DNA of 42,274 bases from Rhodanobacter sp. PCA2 (lineage in GTDB: Bacteria > Pseudomonadota > Gammaproteobacteria > Xanthomonadales > Rhodanobacteraceae). Below the pieces are notes generated by a model. The model searched no databases. It was not told the DNA's origin and saw nothing but the letters and a program-made list of their open reading frames with translations. The stretch covers positions 80,033 through 122,306 of the forward strand of contig NZ_NJIC01000010.1 in the NCBI RefSeq assembly GCF_013620825.1, given 5' to 3'. Made by a program: the position numbers and the translations under genes. Shown here piece by piece: positions 10,313-20,043 of this stretch (its first letter is position 1; every line of letters begins with the position of its first letter).

Positions 10313-10822
10313 ATGAATAAGACCGTTCGCGTCGCTCTGGTCGCCCTGCTTTGCGTTGGCGCGGCCGCCTGTTCCAAGAAGCAGGAAGTCAAGCCGCAGC
10401 CCGCCCAGCCGGAGCAGCAGGCCCAGACCGAAGTCCCCTCCACCAGCGGCAAGTACACCCCTGCCGACCTGAACACCGATGCCTGCCTGCGTCAGCGCGT
10501 CGTGTACTTCGACTTCGACAAGACCGAGATCAAGCCGGAGTTCCAGCAGATCATGGCTTGCCACGCCAAGTACCTGCAGGACCGCCCGATGGCCCAGATG
10601 CGCCTGGAAGGCAACACCGACGAGCGCGGCTCCAAGGAATACAACCTGGGCCTGGGCGAGCGTCGTGCGAACGCCGTGTCCAGCGCGCTGCAGGCCAATG
10701 GCGGCTCCGCCAGCCAGGTCAGCGTGATCTCCTACGGCAAGGAAAAGCCGGTGTGCCGCGAGCACAACGAGGATTGCTGGAGCAAGAACCGCCGCGTCGA
10801 GATCGTCTACACGGCCGAGTAA
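10313..10822 (+). CDS. pal: Pal, peptidoglycan-associated lipoprotein
   Basis: Pal is a 169-residue outer-membrane lipoprotein of the OmpA C-terminal family that binds peptidoglycan and is moved by TolA/TolB. The lipoprotein signal peptide ends in GAAAC, with Cys20 as the likely lipidated residue, followed by a Gln/Pro-rich linker. The OmpA-like domain has VVYFDFDKTEIKPEF, the LEGNTDERGSKEYNLGLGERRA signature with the residues that bind diaminopimelate, and CWSKNRRVEIVY near the end. AAGGA lies about 8 nt before the ATG. cpoB follows after 3 bp. Confidence 0.97.
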   Translation: MNKTVRVALVALLCVGAAACSKKQEVKPQPAQPEQQAQTEVPSTSGKYTPADLNTDACLRQRVVYFDFDKTEIKPEFQQIMACHAKYLQDRPMAQMRLEGNTDERGSKEYNLGLGERRANAVSSALQANGGSASQVSVISYGKEKPVCREHNEDCWSKNRRVEIVYTAE

Positions 10823-10825
10823 GCG

Positions 10826-11698
10826 ATGAAAATGCTGGTCAGCAAACTTGCAGCCAGGATAGGCATGGCGGGCGCATTCGCGTCCGCCATGCTGTTCGTG
10901 CTGCCGGCGTTCGCCCAGGACTCGCGCCTCAGCCTCGCCGACCGCGTCGCGCAGCTCGAGCAACGGGCGCAGAACAAGGACCAGAGCAGCATGCAGTTGC
11001 TCAACCAGATGCAGCAGATGCAGTCGCAGCTGCAGCAGATGGAGGGCCGTATCGAGGAATTGCAGCACCAGCTGCAAGAGCTCCAGGACAAGAGCAAGGA
11101 TCAATACATCGACCTCGACTCCCGCATGGGACGCCTCGAGGCCGCCGCCAAGGCGGGTGCTGCGCCCGCCGCTTCAGGCAACGGCAATCCTGCCGCCACG
11201 GGCACTGCGGGCGCCGCCGTCGCGGCCGCCGCGGGCAGCGCCGCAGCGAACGGCACGGCTGCCGCAACCCCGCCGGCCAAGGCCGGCAAGCCGCTTTCCG
11301 CCGCCGACAACGCCGCGGCCCAGGCCGCCTACGACGCGGCGTTCAAGACGCTGCGCGGCGGCGACTACGTGGGCGCCTCGCGCGAGTTCCGCCAGTTCAT
11401 CGAGAAGTATCCGGACCACCCGCTGGTTTCCAACGCGTTCTACTGGCTGGGCGAGTCCTACTACGTGACCACCAACTACAAGGTGGCGCTGGACGCGTTC
11501 CAGCACCTGCTGGGCCAGTTCCCGCAGAGCGAGAAGGCGCCCGACGCGCTGCTCAAGGTCGGCTACTGCCAGTACGAGCTGAAGGAAGTACCCGCCGCGA
11601 AGGCCACGCTGCAGTCCGTGGTGAGCAAATACCCCAGCTCCAAGGCTGCCGGTCTGGCGAAGGAGCGGCTGCGCCGCATCCAGACCACGGCGGGTTGA
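10826..11698 (+). CDS. cpoB: CpoB (YbgF), Tol-Pal-associated TPR protein
   Basis: CpoB is a periplasmic protein that coordinates cell-wall synthesis with Tol-Pal constriction in E. coli. The 290-residue product has a signal peptide ending at PAFAQD and a Gln-rich coiled coil (about residues 35-105, LLNQMQQMQSQLQQMEGRIE). An Ala/Gly-rich linker (about 110-165) is followed by a C-terminal TPR domain from AYDAAFKTLRGGDYVGASREF to the end, with repeats such as AFYWLGESYYVTTNYKVALDAF. It starts 3 bp after pal, and queE begins 10 bp later. Confidence 0.94.
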   Translation: MKMLVSKLAARIGMAGAFASAMLFVLPAFAQDSRLSLADRVAQLEQRAQNKDQSSMQLLNQMQQMQSQLQQMEGRIEELQHQLQELQDKSKDQYIDLDSRMGRLEAAAKAGAAPAASGNGNPAATGTAGAAVAAAAGSAAANGTAAATPPAKAGKPLSAADNAAAQAAYDAAFKTLRGGDYVGASREFRQFIEKYPDHPLVSNAFYWLGESYYVTTNYKVALDAFQHLLGQFPQSEKAPDALLKVGYCQYELKEVPAAKATLQSVVSKYPSSKAAGLAKERLRRIQTTAG

Positions 11699-11708
11699 GG
11701 GCCGTGCG

Positions 11709-12398
11709 GTGAGCGTGACCAGCTCCAGCGCGGCCGACGCCGCGCTCCCGGCGGCCGACCAGCGGCTGCGCATCACCGAGATCTTCCATTCGATCCAGGG
11801 CGAGGCCGACGCGATCGGCTGGCGCACCGTGTTCGTGCGCCTCACCGGCTGTCCGCTGCGCTGCGTGTGGTGCGACACCACGTATTCGTTCCACGGCGGC
11901 GAATGGCGCGCGATCGACGACATCCTCGCCGAGGTGGCCAGCCACGGCGCGCGGCACGTCTGTGTCACCGGCGGCGAGCCGCTGGCGCAGAAGCGCTGCC
12001 TGGCCCTGCTGCAACGCCTGTGCGATGCCGGCCACGAGGTCTCGCTGGAAACCTCCGGGGCGCTGGACGTGGCCGCGGTCGATCCCCGCGTGCGCAAGGT
12101 GATGGACCTGAAGGCGCCGGACTCCGGCGAAAGCGCGCGCAACCTGTGGTCGAACCTCGACCATCTGCTGCCGCACGACCAGGTGAAGGTCGTGATCGCC
12201 AGCCGCGCCGACTACGAGTGGGCGCGCGGCGTGGTCGCGGAACACGCGCTGGAGCGGCGCTGCATGGTGCTGTTCTCGCCGGTCTGGGGCAAGGTCGAGC
12301 CGCGCGAGCTGGCCGAGTGGATCATCGCCGACAAGTTGCCTGTGCGCTTCCAGCTGCAGTTGCACAAGCTGCTGTGGAACGACGCGCCGGGGCGATAG
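11709..12398 (+). CDS. queE: QueE, 7-carboxy-7-deazaguanine synthase
   Basis: QueE is a radical-SAM enzyme that converts 6-carboxy-tetrahydropterin to 7-carboxy-7-deazaguanine in queuosine synthesis. The 229-residue product starts at a GTG (11709). It contains the IFHSIQGEADAIGWRTVFVRLTGC region and the cluster-binding motif CxxxCxxC in TGCPLRCVWCDT. The SAM-contacting HVCVTGGEPL segment and the C-terminal FQLQLHKLLW segment are also present. It is codirectional with cpoB and precedes queC by 130 bp, pairing two consecutive steps of the pathway. Confidence 0.95.
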   Translation: MSVTSSSAADAALPAADQRLRITEIFHSIQGEADAIGWRTVFVRLTGCPLRCVWCDTTYSFHGGEWRAIDDILAEVASHGARHVCVTGGEPLAQKRCLALLQRLCDAGHEVSLETSGALDVAAVDPRVRKVMDLKAPDSGESARNLWSNLDHLLPHDQVKVVIASRADYEWARGVVAEHALERRCMVLFSPVWGKVEPRELAEWIIADKLPVRFQLQLHKLLWNDAPGR

Positions 12399-12528
12399 GC
12401 CCGGGCGATGCGTTCGTGCCCGGAGGCGACGATCGAAGACTGCGCTTTTCAGCAAATCCGCGCCGTGGCCTGTGTCGCCGCGAGCGCTTTCCGGCCGGTG
12501 ACCGGCCGTACTCCGGTGGATGAAACCC

Positions 12529-13224
12529 ATGTCTGAAACATCGCAACGCAAGGCCGTCGTGCTCGTCTCCGGCGGCATGGATTCGGCCGTCACCGTGGCC
12601 ATCGCCCGCGAGCAGGGCTACCAGGTGCACGCGCTCAGCGTGGCCTACGGCCAACGCCACGGTTCCGAACTGGAAGCGTCCGAACGCGTGTCGAAAATGC
12701 TGGGCGCGGTCGAGCACAAGACCGTGCACGTGGACCTGCGCAGCATCGGCGGCTCGGCGCTCACCGCCGACATCGCGGTGCCGCTGGACGACGGCGCGCA
12801 CGACGGCGACGGCCACATCCCGGTGACCTACGTGCCCGCGCGCAACACCATCATGCTGTCGATCGCGCTGGGCTGGGCCGAGGTGCTGGGTTCCAGCGAC
12901 ATCTGGTGCGGCGTCAACGCGGTGGACTATTCCGGTTATCCCGACTGCCGCCCCGCCTTCATCGAGGCCTACGAGCGGCTGGCCAACGTCGCCACCAAGG
13001 CGGGCGTGGAAGGCGCGGGCATCCGCATCCACGCGCCGCTGATGGCGATGAGCAAGGCCGACATCGCGCGCGAGGGCGCCCGGCTGGGCGTGGATTTCGC
13101 GGCCACGGTGAGCTGCTACCAGGCCGACGACCAGGGTCGCGCCTGCGGCCACTGCGACGCCTGCCGCCTGCGCGCGCAGGGCTTCCACGCAGCCGGCCTG
13201 CCCGATCCCACGCGCTATGCCTAG
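12529..13224 (+). CDS. queC: QueC, 7-cyano-7-deazaguanine synthase
   Basis: QueC is the ATP-dependent enzyme that turns 7-carboxy-7-deazaguanine into preQ0, acting after QueE. The PP-loop SGGMDSAV is at the N-terminus, and [14 protein letters not shown] is a family signature. The C-terminal zinc site is formed by Cys in [20 protein letters not shown] start at 12529 (MSETSQRK, 231 residues) because GGTGGA lies 8 nt upstream; an in-frame ATG at 12520 sits on that same site. The 130-bp spacer after queE contains a 7-bp GC-rich hairpin near 12492-12508 but no recognisable preQ1 riboswitch. Confidence 0.96.
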   Translation: MSETSQRKAVVLVSGGMDSAVTVAIAREQGYQVHALSVAYGQRHGSELEASERVSKMLGAVEHKTVHVDLRSIGGSALTADIAVPLDDGAHDGDGHIPVTYVPARNTIMLSIALGWAEVLGSSDIWCGVNAVDYSGYPDCRPAFIEAYERLANVATKAGVEGAGIRIHAPLMAMSKADIAREGARLGVDFAATVSCYQADDQGRACGHCDACRLRAQGFHAAGLPDPTRYA

Positions 13225-13235
13225 GGCCGGTTTGC

Positions 13236-13264
13236 TTGTGCCTGCAACGACCAGCCCATAAAAT
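13236..13264 (+). promoter_or_regulatory. Promoter of the tRNA-Lys gene
   Basis: TTGTGC (13236-13241) and TAAAAT (13259-13264, 5 of 6 matches to TATAAT) are separated by 17 bp. The start would be near 13271, about 14 nt upstream of the mature tRNA. It sits directly after queC, giving the tRNA independent transcription. Confidence 0.65.
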
Positions 13265-13284
13265 CACCCGCTTGTCCCGAGTGC

Positions 13285-13360
13285 GGGCCGTTAGCTCAGT
13301 CGGTAGAGCAGTAGACTTTTAATCTATTGGTCGACGGTTCGAATCCGTCACGGCCCACCA
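13285..13360 (+). tRNA. tRNA-Lys, anticodon TTT
   Basis: This is a complete 76-nt cloverleaf. The 7-bp acceptor stem GGGCCGT pairs with ACGGCCC, followed by discriminator A and an encoded CCA. The D arm contains GCTCAGTCGGTAGAGC. The anticodon stem GTAGA/TCTAT (one G-T pair) closes the loop CTTTTAA, giving anticodon TTT. The T arm is GACGGTTCGAATCCGTC. Confidence 0.98.
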
Positions 13361-13368
13361 GAATTTCC

Positions 13369-13397
13369 AGAGCGCCCCATGGGCGCTCTTTTTCTTT
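13369..13397 (+). terminator. Rho-independent terminator of tRNA-Lys
   Basis: A 9-bp perfect stem AGAGCGCCC/GGGCGCTCT (13369-13377 with 13381-13389) with a CAT loop runs into TTTTTCTTT. It begins 8 nt after the CCA end and is a textbook intrinsic terminator. Confidence 0.93.
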
Positions 13398-13462
13398 ATC
13401 CAAGAGGGCGGCCATGGATGGCCGCCCATTTGATCATCGCGATCGAGAACGATCGCAACGCT

Positions 13463-14458
13463 TCAATGCGCTCCCACCACCAGCGCGGTGAATTCCTTCA
13501 CTGGCGCGTGGCGCGGCGCCGGGGCGGCGGCGACCAGCCAGACGTGGTGGGAGGCCTCGTCCAGCGCCATGGTGCGGGCGCCGACCTGGGTGGGCACGTT
13601 CGCCTCCACGCGGTAATGATCGGCATCGTCCTCGTGCACGATGGTCAGCGTGCCGTCGTGGTTGGAGCTGTAGACCAGGTGCGTGGCGGGATCGAAGGCG
13701 GCCGCGTCGGGGCCCTTGCCGATCGCCACGGCGGCGACCTGGTGGCCGTTGTCGGCATCGGTGACCACCATCAGCTGGTTGTCGCAGACCGAGAACAGGC
13801 GGCGGGTCTGCGGGTCCAGGGCGAGGCCGCTGGGCGCGTCGCAGGGCGCCAGCTTCCACACCGCGTCGACCTTGTCCGCCCTGGTGTCGATGCGCGCCAG
13901 TTCGCTCTTGTCCTCAAGATTGACGAACACGTGGCCGCGGCCGTCGCTGACCGCGAACTCGGGGCGGCCGGGCAGGGCGATGTCGGCGATGGCCTTGTGG
14001 CTGGCCGGATCGACCACGCTGGCGTTGCCGCTGTGGCCGTTCATGGTCAGCACGTGGCCGCTGGCCGGATCGAACACGATGGCGTCGGGTCCCTGTCCGC
14101 CGATCGGGATGTTGCGCAGTTCCTTCAGCGTGTCCAGGTCGATCTCGCGCACGCTGTTGGCGGCGCCGTCGCTGACGTAGCCGCGCCGTTGACTGGGCAG
14201 CAGCGCGATGCCGTGGATGTGCTGCATCCCGGAGATCTCGCCGGCCGGCTTGCCGTCGCGGGTGTCGACCACCATCACGCGGTCGTTGCGGGCGATCAGC
14301 AGATGATGCGTGGCCGCGTCGATGGTGAGGTAGTCCCAGCCGCCGCTGCCGCCCAGCGGATGGCGTTGCAGCACGGCGTACTGCGTCGCGGCGGCGGCCG
14401 TCGCCGCGACGGCGCCGCCGGCGACGAGGAACAGCAGGGAGGCGAAGGATTTCATCAT
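13463..14458 (-). CDS. Exported YncE-like beta-propeller protein
   Basis: The product is about 331 residues, with a Sec signal peptide (KSFASLLFLVAGGAVAATAAAATQ). It has repeated beta-propeller blades of the YVTN/YncE type, seen in DYLTIDAATHHLLIARNDRVMVVDT, RRGYVSDGAANSVREIDLDT, PDAIVFDPASGHVLTMNG and PDAAAFDPATHLVYSSNHDGTL. Such proteins are periplasmic; their ligands are generally unknown. I chose the start at 14458 (with a second Met at 14455) because GGAG lies just upstream on the minus strand and the signal peptide begins there. An earlier ATG at 14518 would add 20 residues that do not look like a signal peptide. It is the last gene of the minus-strand block and faces the tRNA terminator. 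Confidence 0.85.
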   Translation of the reverse strand: MMKSFASLLFLVAGGAVAATAAAATQYAVLQRHPLGGSGGWDYLTIDAATHHLLIARNDRVMVVDTRDGKPAGEISGMQHIHGIALLPSQRRGYVSDGAANSVREIDLDTLKELRNIPIGGQGPDAIVFDPASGHVLTMNGHSGNASVVDPASHKAIADIALPGRPEFAVSDGRGHVFVNLEDKSELARIDTRADKVDAVWKLAPCDAPSGLALDPQTRRLFSVCDNQLMVVTDADNGHQVAAVAIGKGPDAAAFDPATHLVYSSNHDGTLTIVHEDDADHYRVEANVPTQVGARTMALDEASHHVWLVAAAPAPRHAPVKEFTALVVGAH

Positions 14459-14531
14459 TGGCTCCGGCGGGAAGGGCGACAGGGGTCCCTGCAAGCATGC
14501 GCGCCGGATGATTAGCAAACGCTGTGGGCGC

Positions 14532-15254
14532 TCAGCCCGGCGGCTCGGGCGGCGGGGCTTGCCGCCAGCGCCGGGTGATGCGCTCGATCAGCAGCGGCAG
14601 CAGCGCAAGCAGGGCCAGCCCACCCATCGGAAGCAGCACCGAGGGATGCAGGAACAGCCCCGCGCCGAACCGGCCATCGTGGCCCAGCGCCTCGCCCAGG
14701 CCGGCGCCGATCGAGGATTCGAACACCAGCGACACCGTGCCGCCCAGCCAGCTGGCGCCCAGGAACAGCCACAGCGGGCAGCGCAGCCAGGCCAGCCCGA
14801 TGGTGACCGCGCCGAACGGCATCACCGGCACGAAGCGCAGGAAGAACGTGTAGCTCACCGGGTGGCGTTCGAAGCCGTGGTGCAGCCGGGCCGCGAACGG
14901 CGGTGGCGGCCGCGTGCCGGCGCTGAACGCGTAGCGGCTGGCCAGGTACAGGATCAGCGAACCCAGCGTCAGGCCTACCGACGAGCACAGCGTGCCTTCC
15001 ACCACGCCGAACGCGAAGCCGCCGGCGAGGATGATCACGATGGTGCCGGGGATGCCGGTGGACATCGCCGCCGCGAGCAGGCCGATGTAGGCCAGCCGGC
15101 TCACCCAGGGGTGCGCGGCGATGTGCGCGTGCAGTTCCTCCTGATGGGTGACCAGGTGCTGCGGACCCAGCCGGTCCAGCGAGCCGGACGCGTACAGCAC
15201 GATCCCGGCGAGCAGCAGCAGGACCAGCGGCAGCGCGGCGCGCAGGCGTTTCAA
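14532..15254 (-). CDS. TVP38/TMEM64 (DedA-type) inner-membrane protein
   Basis: A 240-residue membrane protein of the SNARE-associated/VTT family, which includes DedA proteins implicated in lipid transport or scrambling. Hydrophobic segments include LRAALPLVLLLLAGIVLYASG at the N-terminus, the family core STGIPGTIVIILAGGFAFGV, and FLRFVPVMPFGAVTIGLAW. No ATG fits. The best start is a TTG (15254) whose TTGA overlaps the TGA stop of the upstream deaminase gene, a translational-coupling arrangement. Its substrate is unknown. Confidence 0.85.
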   Translation of the reverse strand: MKRLRAALPLVLLLLAGIVLYASGSLDRLGPQHLVTHQEELHAHIAAHPWVSRLAYIGLLAAAMSTGIPGTIVIILAGGFAFGVVEGTLCSSVGLTLGSLILYLASRYAFSAGTRPPPPFAARLHHGFERHPVSYTFFLRFVPVMPFGAVTIGLAWLRCPLWLFLGASWLGGTVSLVFESSIGAGLGEALGHDGRFGAGLFLHPSVLLPMGGLALLALLPLLIERITRRWRQAPPPEPPG

Positions 15255-15811
15255 TACGAGGCGCCGCGGGCGCCGTAGGCGGCGAGCACGGCGCGCGCCT
15301 GGTCGCGCAGGATGTCGCGGCGCACGGCGATGCCGCGGCGCGCGAGTTCGCCGACCCAGTCGGCGGGCAGCGGGCCTTCGTCGAACTCGGTGAGCTCCTC
15401 GACGTCCTCGGCGCGCGCGCCGATCAGCAGTTCGTCGACGCCGGCCCACACCGTGGCGCCGAAGCACTGGCAGCAGGGCTGGGCGCTGGTGGCGAGCGTG
15501 TAGCGACCGCCGCCGGCGTTGATGCGGAAGCTGGCGAGGCGTTGCTGGGCGATCATGTAGGCCATCATCTCGGCATGCGCCACCGAGCAGGTCTGCGGCA
15601 CCACGCGGTTCACGCCCACCGACACCACGCGGCCGTCCGCGTTGAACACCGCGGCGCCGAACGGGCCGCCCGGACCGGAATCGATGTTGCGGCTGGACAG
15701 CGCGATAGCGAGGCCCACGCGTTCCTCGTCGCTGGCGTAGCGGCGGCTGTCGTCGACCACCTCGCCGATCCACGGCGGCAGGGTGAGGTGGATCTGCAGC
15801 GGCAGGAACAT
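15251..15811 (-). CDS. Nucleoside/base deaminase (CDA fold)
   Basis: A 186-residue zinc-dependent deaminase. The zinc/proton-shuttle motif HAE is at residues 79-81, and the second motif PCxxC is present as PCCQC (Cys113, Cys116). GGPFGAAVFNADGRVVSVGVN is the usual first core strand pair of guanine/tRNA-adenosine-type deaminases. It differs from TadA in its longer N-terminal part and C-terminal helix, so I cannot name the substrate; guanine or another purine or cytosine derivative is possible. It lies 6 bp downstream of glnS and overlaps the next gene by 4 bp, so the three are probably co-transcribed. Confidence 0.87.
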   Translation of the reverse strand: MFLPLQIHLTLPPWIGEVVDDSRRYASDEERVGLAIALSSRNIDSGPGGPFGAAVFNADGRVVSVGVNRVVPQTCSVAHAEMMAYMIAQQRLASFRINAGGGRYTLATSAQPCCQCFGATVWAGVDELLIGARAEDVEELTEFDEGPLPADWVGELARRGIAVRRDILRDQARAVLAAYGARGASY

Positions 15812-15817
15812 GCCGCC

Positions 15818-17578
<1,761 letters not shown>

Positions 17579-17735
17579 CGGGCGCGGCTCGCGGAAAAGT
17601 AACGGAAACCGTGGAGTTTACCCTGTCCCCGCGGCAGGCCGAAGGCGTGGGCACGCCTGCACGCCCGCCGATTTTCCCCGGGAGATCGTCCACGCGCGAT
17701 GACGGCCGCCACCGGCGTGTCGCCGGGCGCCGGCT

Positions 17736-18791
17736 TCAGTGCGCCGCGGTTTCCGGTGCCGTGGCGCAGACGCGGTTGCGGCCCTGGCTCTTGGCCCGGT
17801 ACAGCGCGATGTCCGCCTGCTTGATCCAGGCCTCCACGTCCCGGTGCCTGGGCCCCGCTTCCACCACGCCCAGGCTCACGGTGCAGGACTGCACGTGCGA
17901 GTCCTCGGCGCGGCCCAGCCGTTCGACCCGTTCGCGAATCCGTTCGGCCACCTCGCACGCGCTGGCGAGGTTGGTTTCCGGCAGCACCGCGCCGAATTCG
18001 TCGCCGCCCAGCCGGCCGGCGGTATCCACGCTGCGCAGGCTCTCGCGCAGCACGGTGGCGAGGTCCTGCAGCAGGGCGTCACCGGTGGCGTGGCCATGCC
18101 GATCGTTCGCCAGCTTGAAGCCGTCGATATCGAGCAGGATCAGCGAGGCCGGCCGCTGGTGGCGCAGGTAGCGGTGCATCTCGCGCGCCGCAACGTCCAG
18201 CCAGTGCGCGCGATTGGCGAGGCCGGTGAGCGCGTCGGTGCGATTGAGCTCTTCCAGCAGGCGGTTCTGCTGGCGGATGCGGTGGCCGAGCCGGAACGTC
18301 ACGGTGCTGAGCCAGATCGGATAGATCGTCATCATCGGCACGCAGGCGACGATCACGAACATGTCGCTCACCGGCTGCCACGCGAAGCCGGTGGCCCACG
18401 CGGCCAGCGCGCAGGCGACGGCCTGCAGCAGCAGCGCACGGGTGGCCAGCCGCCAGCCGCCGGCGCTGATGCGGTCCATCGTCATGATGGAAACCAGCAT
18501 CACGCAGGGCAGCAGGTTGAAGCGCATCGCGGCGACCCATGCCCCCAGCATCGCGGAGTCGGCCACCAGGTTGAACAGCTCGTGCTGCACCGGGCGCGCG
18601 GCGCGCACGGCGTGCAACCACGCCAGATGCGGCCACAGCAGGCAGTTCGCGAACAGCAGCAGCCACAGCCAGGCCGGTGCCTGCTGCTGGTGCAGCACGG
18701 CCGCCACCGGCAGCATGCCGAGCGCGAATCCCAGCGTGCGCAGGCGATGCGCCAGGCGCACGAACCCCAAGCCTTCCTCGCGTTTCCCCAT
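17736..18791 (-). CDS. Membrane diguanylate cyclase, MASE2-GGDEF
   Basis: The product is 351 residues from the Met at 18791. Residues 8-165 form a hydrophobic MASE2 sensor domain like that of E. coli AdrA/DgcC, with the characteristic WPHLAW segment and several membrane helices. A GGDEF domain follows: TDALTGLANRAHW, LILLDIDGFKLANDRHGHATGD, and the active-site loop GGDEF at 262-266. An RxxD inhibitory site (RSVD, 253-256) lies five residues before it, so product feedback by c-di-GMP is expected. I preferred 18791 because AGGGGG lies 10 nt upstream; 18818 is an alternative. It should be an active cyclase. Confidence 0.92.
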   Translation of the reverse strand: MGKREEGLGFVRLAHRLRTLGFALGMLPVAAVLHQQQAPAWLWLLLFANCLLWPHLAWLHAVRAARPVQHELFNLVADSAMLGAWVAAMRFNLLPCVMLVSIMTMDRISAGGWRLATRALLLQAVACALAAWATGFAWQPVSDMFVIVACVPMMTIYPIWLSTVTFRLGHRIRQQNRLLEELNRTDALTGLANRAHWLDVAAREMHRYLRHQRPASLILLDIDGFKLANDRHGHATGDALLQDLATVLRESLRSVDTAGRLGGDEFGAVLPETNLASACEVAERIRERVERLGRAEDSHVQSCTVSLGVVEAGPRHRDVEAWIKQADIALYRAKSQGRNRVCATAPETAAH

Positions 18792-18889
18792 CGGCCGGCT
18801 GCCCCCTGTGGCACCCATGACGCTGCCGCGTCGCTGGCCCGACGATAGAGCAGAAGGCCGCCACGCCGCCACTGGGCCCGGGTTGGGGC

Positions 18890-18918
18890 TTGCCGCGGGC
18901 CCGCGACGGGGCTAGCGT
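18890..18918 (+). promoter_or_regulatory. Candidate promoter giving a leaderless DUF2007 mRNA
   Basis: TTGCCG (18890-18895) and TAGCGT (18913-18918) are spaced by 17 bp. The predicted start falls at the ATG at 18925. No ribosome-binding site is visible before that ATG. The TAnnnT -10 form is weak, so confidence is limited. Confidence 0.4.
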
Positions 18919-18924
18919 GCAGGC

Positions 18925-19209
18925 ATGCACACCGTCTACCGCGCCGAAAACCTGTTCGATGCGCATCTGGTGAAGGATGCGCTGGAGCACGCGGAGATCC
19001 CCGCCTTCATCGCCGGCGAGTACCTGACCGGGGGCGTGGGCCAGTTGCCCGCGCTGGACTTTCTCGCGGTGATGGTGCCGGATTCCAGCGTGGACGTCGC
19101 CGAGGGCGTCGTGCGCGGCGTCGAGGCGCAACTGGCCGAGGCGCGCGAGGCATTGCGCGAGCTCGAGCGCGACGACACGCCGGACGGTCCGCTGCTGCTG
19201 CCCTGCTGA
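18925..19209 (+). CDS. DUF2007 family small protein
   Basis: A 94-residue soluble protein with the DUF2007 pattern: VYRAENLFDAHLVKDALEHAEIPAFIAGEYLTGG, then a hydrophobic strand LDFLAVMVPDSSVDVAEGVVRG. The fold is ferredoxin-like, related to PII-type signal proteins, and members are annotated as putative signal-transducing proteins without a defined role. The C-terminal third is a charged helix (AQLAEAREALRELERD). It is divergent from the diguanylate cyclase and precedes apt by 75 bp. Confidence 0.82.
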   Translation: MHTVYRAENLFDAHLVKDALEHAEIPAFIAGEYLTGGVGQLPALDFLAVMVPDSSVDVAEGVVRGVEAQLAEAREALRELERDDTPDGPLLLPC

Positions 19210-19284
19210 AGCCATGGGCTCCGCCCGCGTGTGCGAGACGCCCTCGCGACCGGAGCTTCCGCGACCCTTGAAGATGGAGTTTCG

Positions 19285-19803
19285 ATGCCCGCATTCGCCG
19301 AGCTGATCCGCGCCGTACCGGATTTCCCCAAGCCGGGCGTGCTGTTTCGCGACGTCACCCCGCTGCTGGCCGATGCGCGGGGTTTCGCCGAGTGCATCGC
19401 CGCGCTGGCTGCGCCGTGGCGGGACGCCGGCGTGCAGGCGGTGTGCGGCATCGAGGCGCGCGGCTTCATCTTCGGCGCGGCGCTGGCGCAGGCGCTGGCT
19501 GCGGGCTTCGTGCCGCTGCGCAAGCCGGGCAAGCTGCCGCCGCCGGTGCTGGCGGTGGACTATCGACTGGAGTACGGCAGCGACCGCATCGAGGCGCGCA
19601 GCGATGCGCTGAAGCCCGGCGAACGCGTGCTGCTGGCGGACGACGTGCTCGCCACCGGCGGCACGCTCGCGGCGGCGCAGGCGCTGGTCGCGCGCTTCGG
19701 CGCCGAGCTGGTGGGCGCCAGCGTGGTCATCGAGCTGGCGGCGCTGCGCGGACGCGAGCGCTGGACCAACGGCCAACCCCTGCACGCGCTGCTGCGTTAT
19801 TGA
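19285..19803 (+). CDS. apt: Apt, adenine phosphoribosyltransferase
   Basis: Apt salvages adenine with PRPP to give AMP. The 172-residue product is of normal length. It has the N-terminal IRAVPDFPKPGVLFRDVTPLL, the IEARGFIFG loop, PLRKPGKLP, and the PRPP-binding loop VLLADDVLATGGTLAAA. I chose the ATG at 19285, which is preceded by GATGGAG at a good distance; an upstream in-frame start at 19231 would add 18 unrelated residues. Confidence 0.96.
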   Translation: MPAFAELIRAVPDFPKPGVLFRDVTPLLADARGFAECIAALAAPWRDAGVQAVCGIEARGFIFGAALAQALAAGFVPLRKPGKLPPPVLAVDYRLEYGSDRIEARSDALKPGERVLLADDVLATGGTLAAAQALVARFGAELVGASVVIELAALRGRERWTNGQPLHALLRY

Positions 19804-20043
19804 CCGCCTTCGCAGGCAGGGCATCAGGGGGAAGGACCATGGTCGGCAGCGATGCGGGAGCGCTGCGCTTGCCTTGCCGCGACGCGCCGTTGCCGGGCTG
19901 TGCGCCTGCGTGGCGGCCGTAGCGTCCGCCCGGCGCTGTCGGGTCGCACGGCGTGGCGCGGTCACTGCAGGGATCGCGCTGGCCGGTCCGTTCCATTGCG
20001 CCATGGATGCGCACCGGCCATGCCTCGCCCGGCATCCGGACGG
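19804..20043. other. 240-bp spacer between apt and the convergent unknown gene
   Basis: I see no conserved gene here. A 27-codon frame (19840-19922) follows a good purine-rich site (AGGGGGAAGG) but has no recognisable features, and an overlapping frame from 19874 encodes a short hydrophobic stretch. A decayed small secreted protein is possible but not supported. No clear terminator hairpin was found. Confidence 0.3.

Noticed and set aside
12399-12528. preQ1 riboswitch upstream of queC
   Set aside because: Only a short GC-rich hairpin is present. I see no A-rich tail or pseudoknot arrangement typical of preQ1 aptamers, and no control logic beyond an ordinary spacer.
19840-19922. 27-codon gene with a good ribosome-binding site after apt
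   Set aside because: The product has no recognisable motif and the frame is too short to judge. Purine runs are common by chance.
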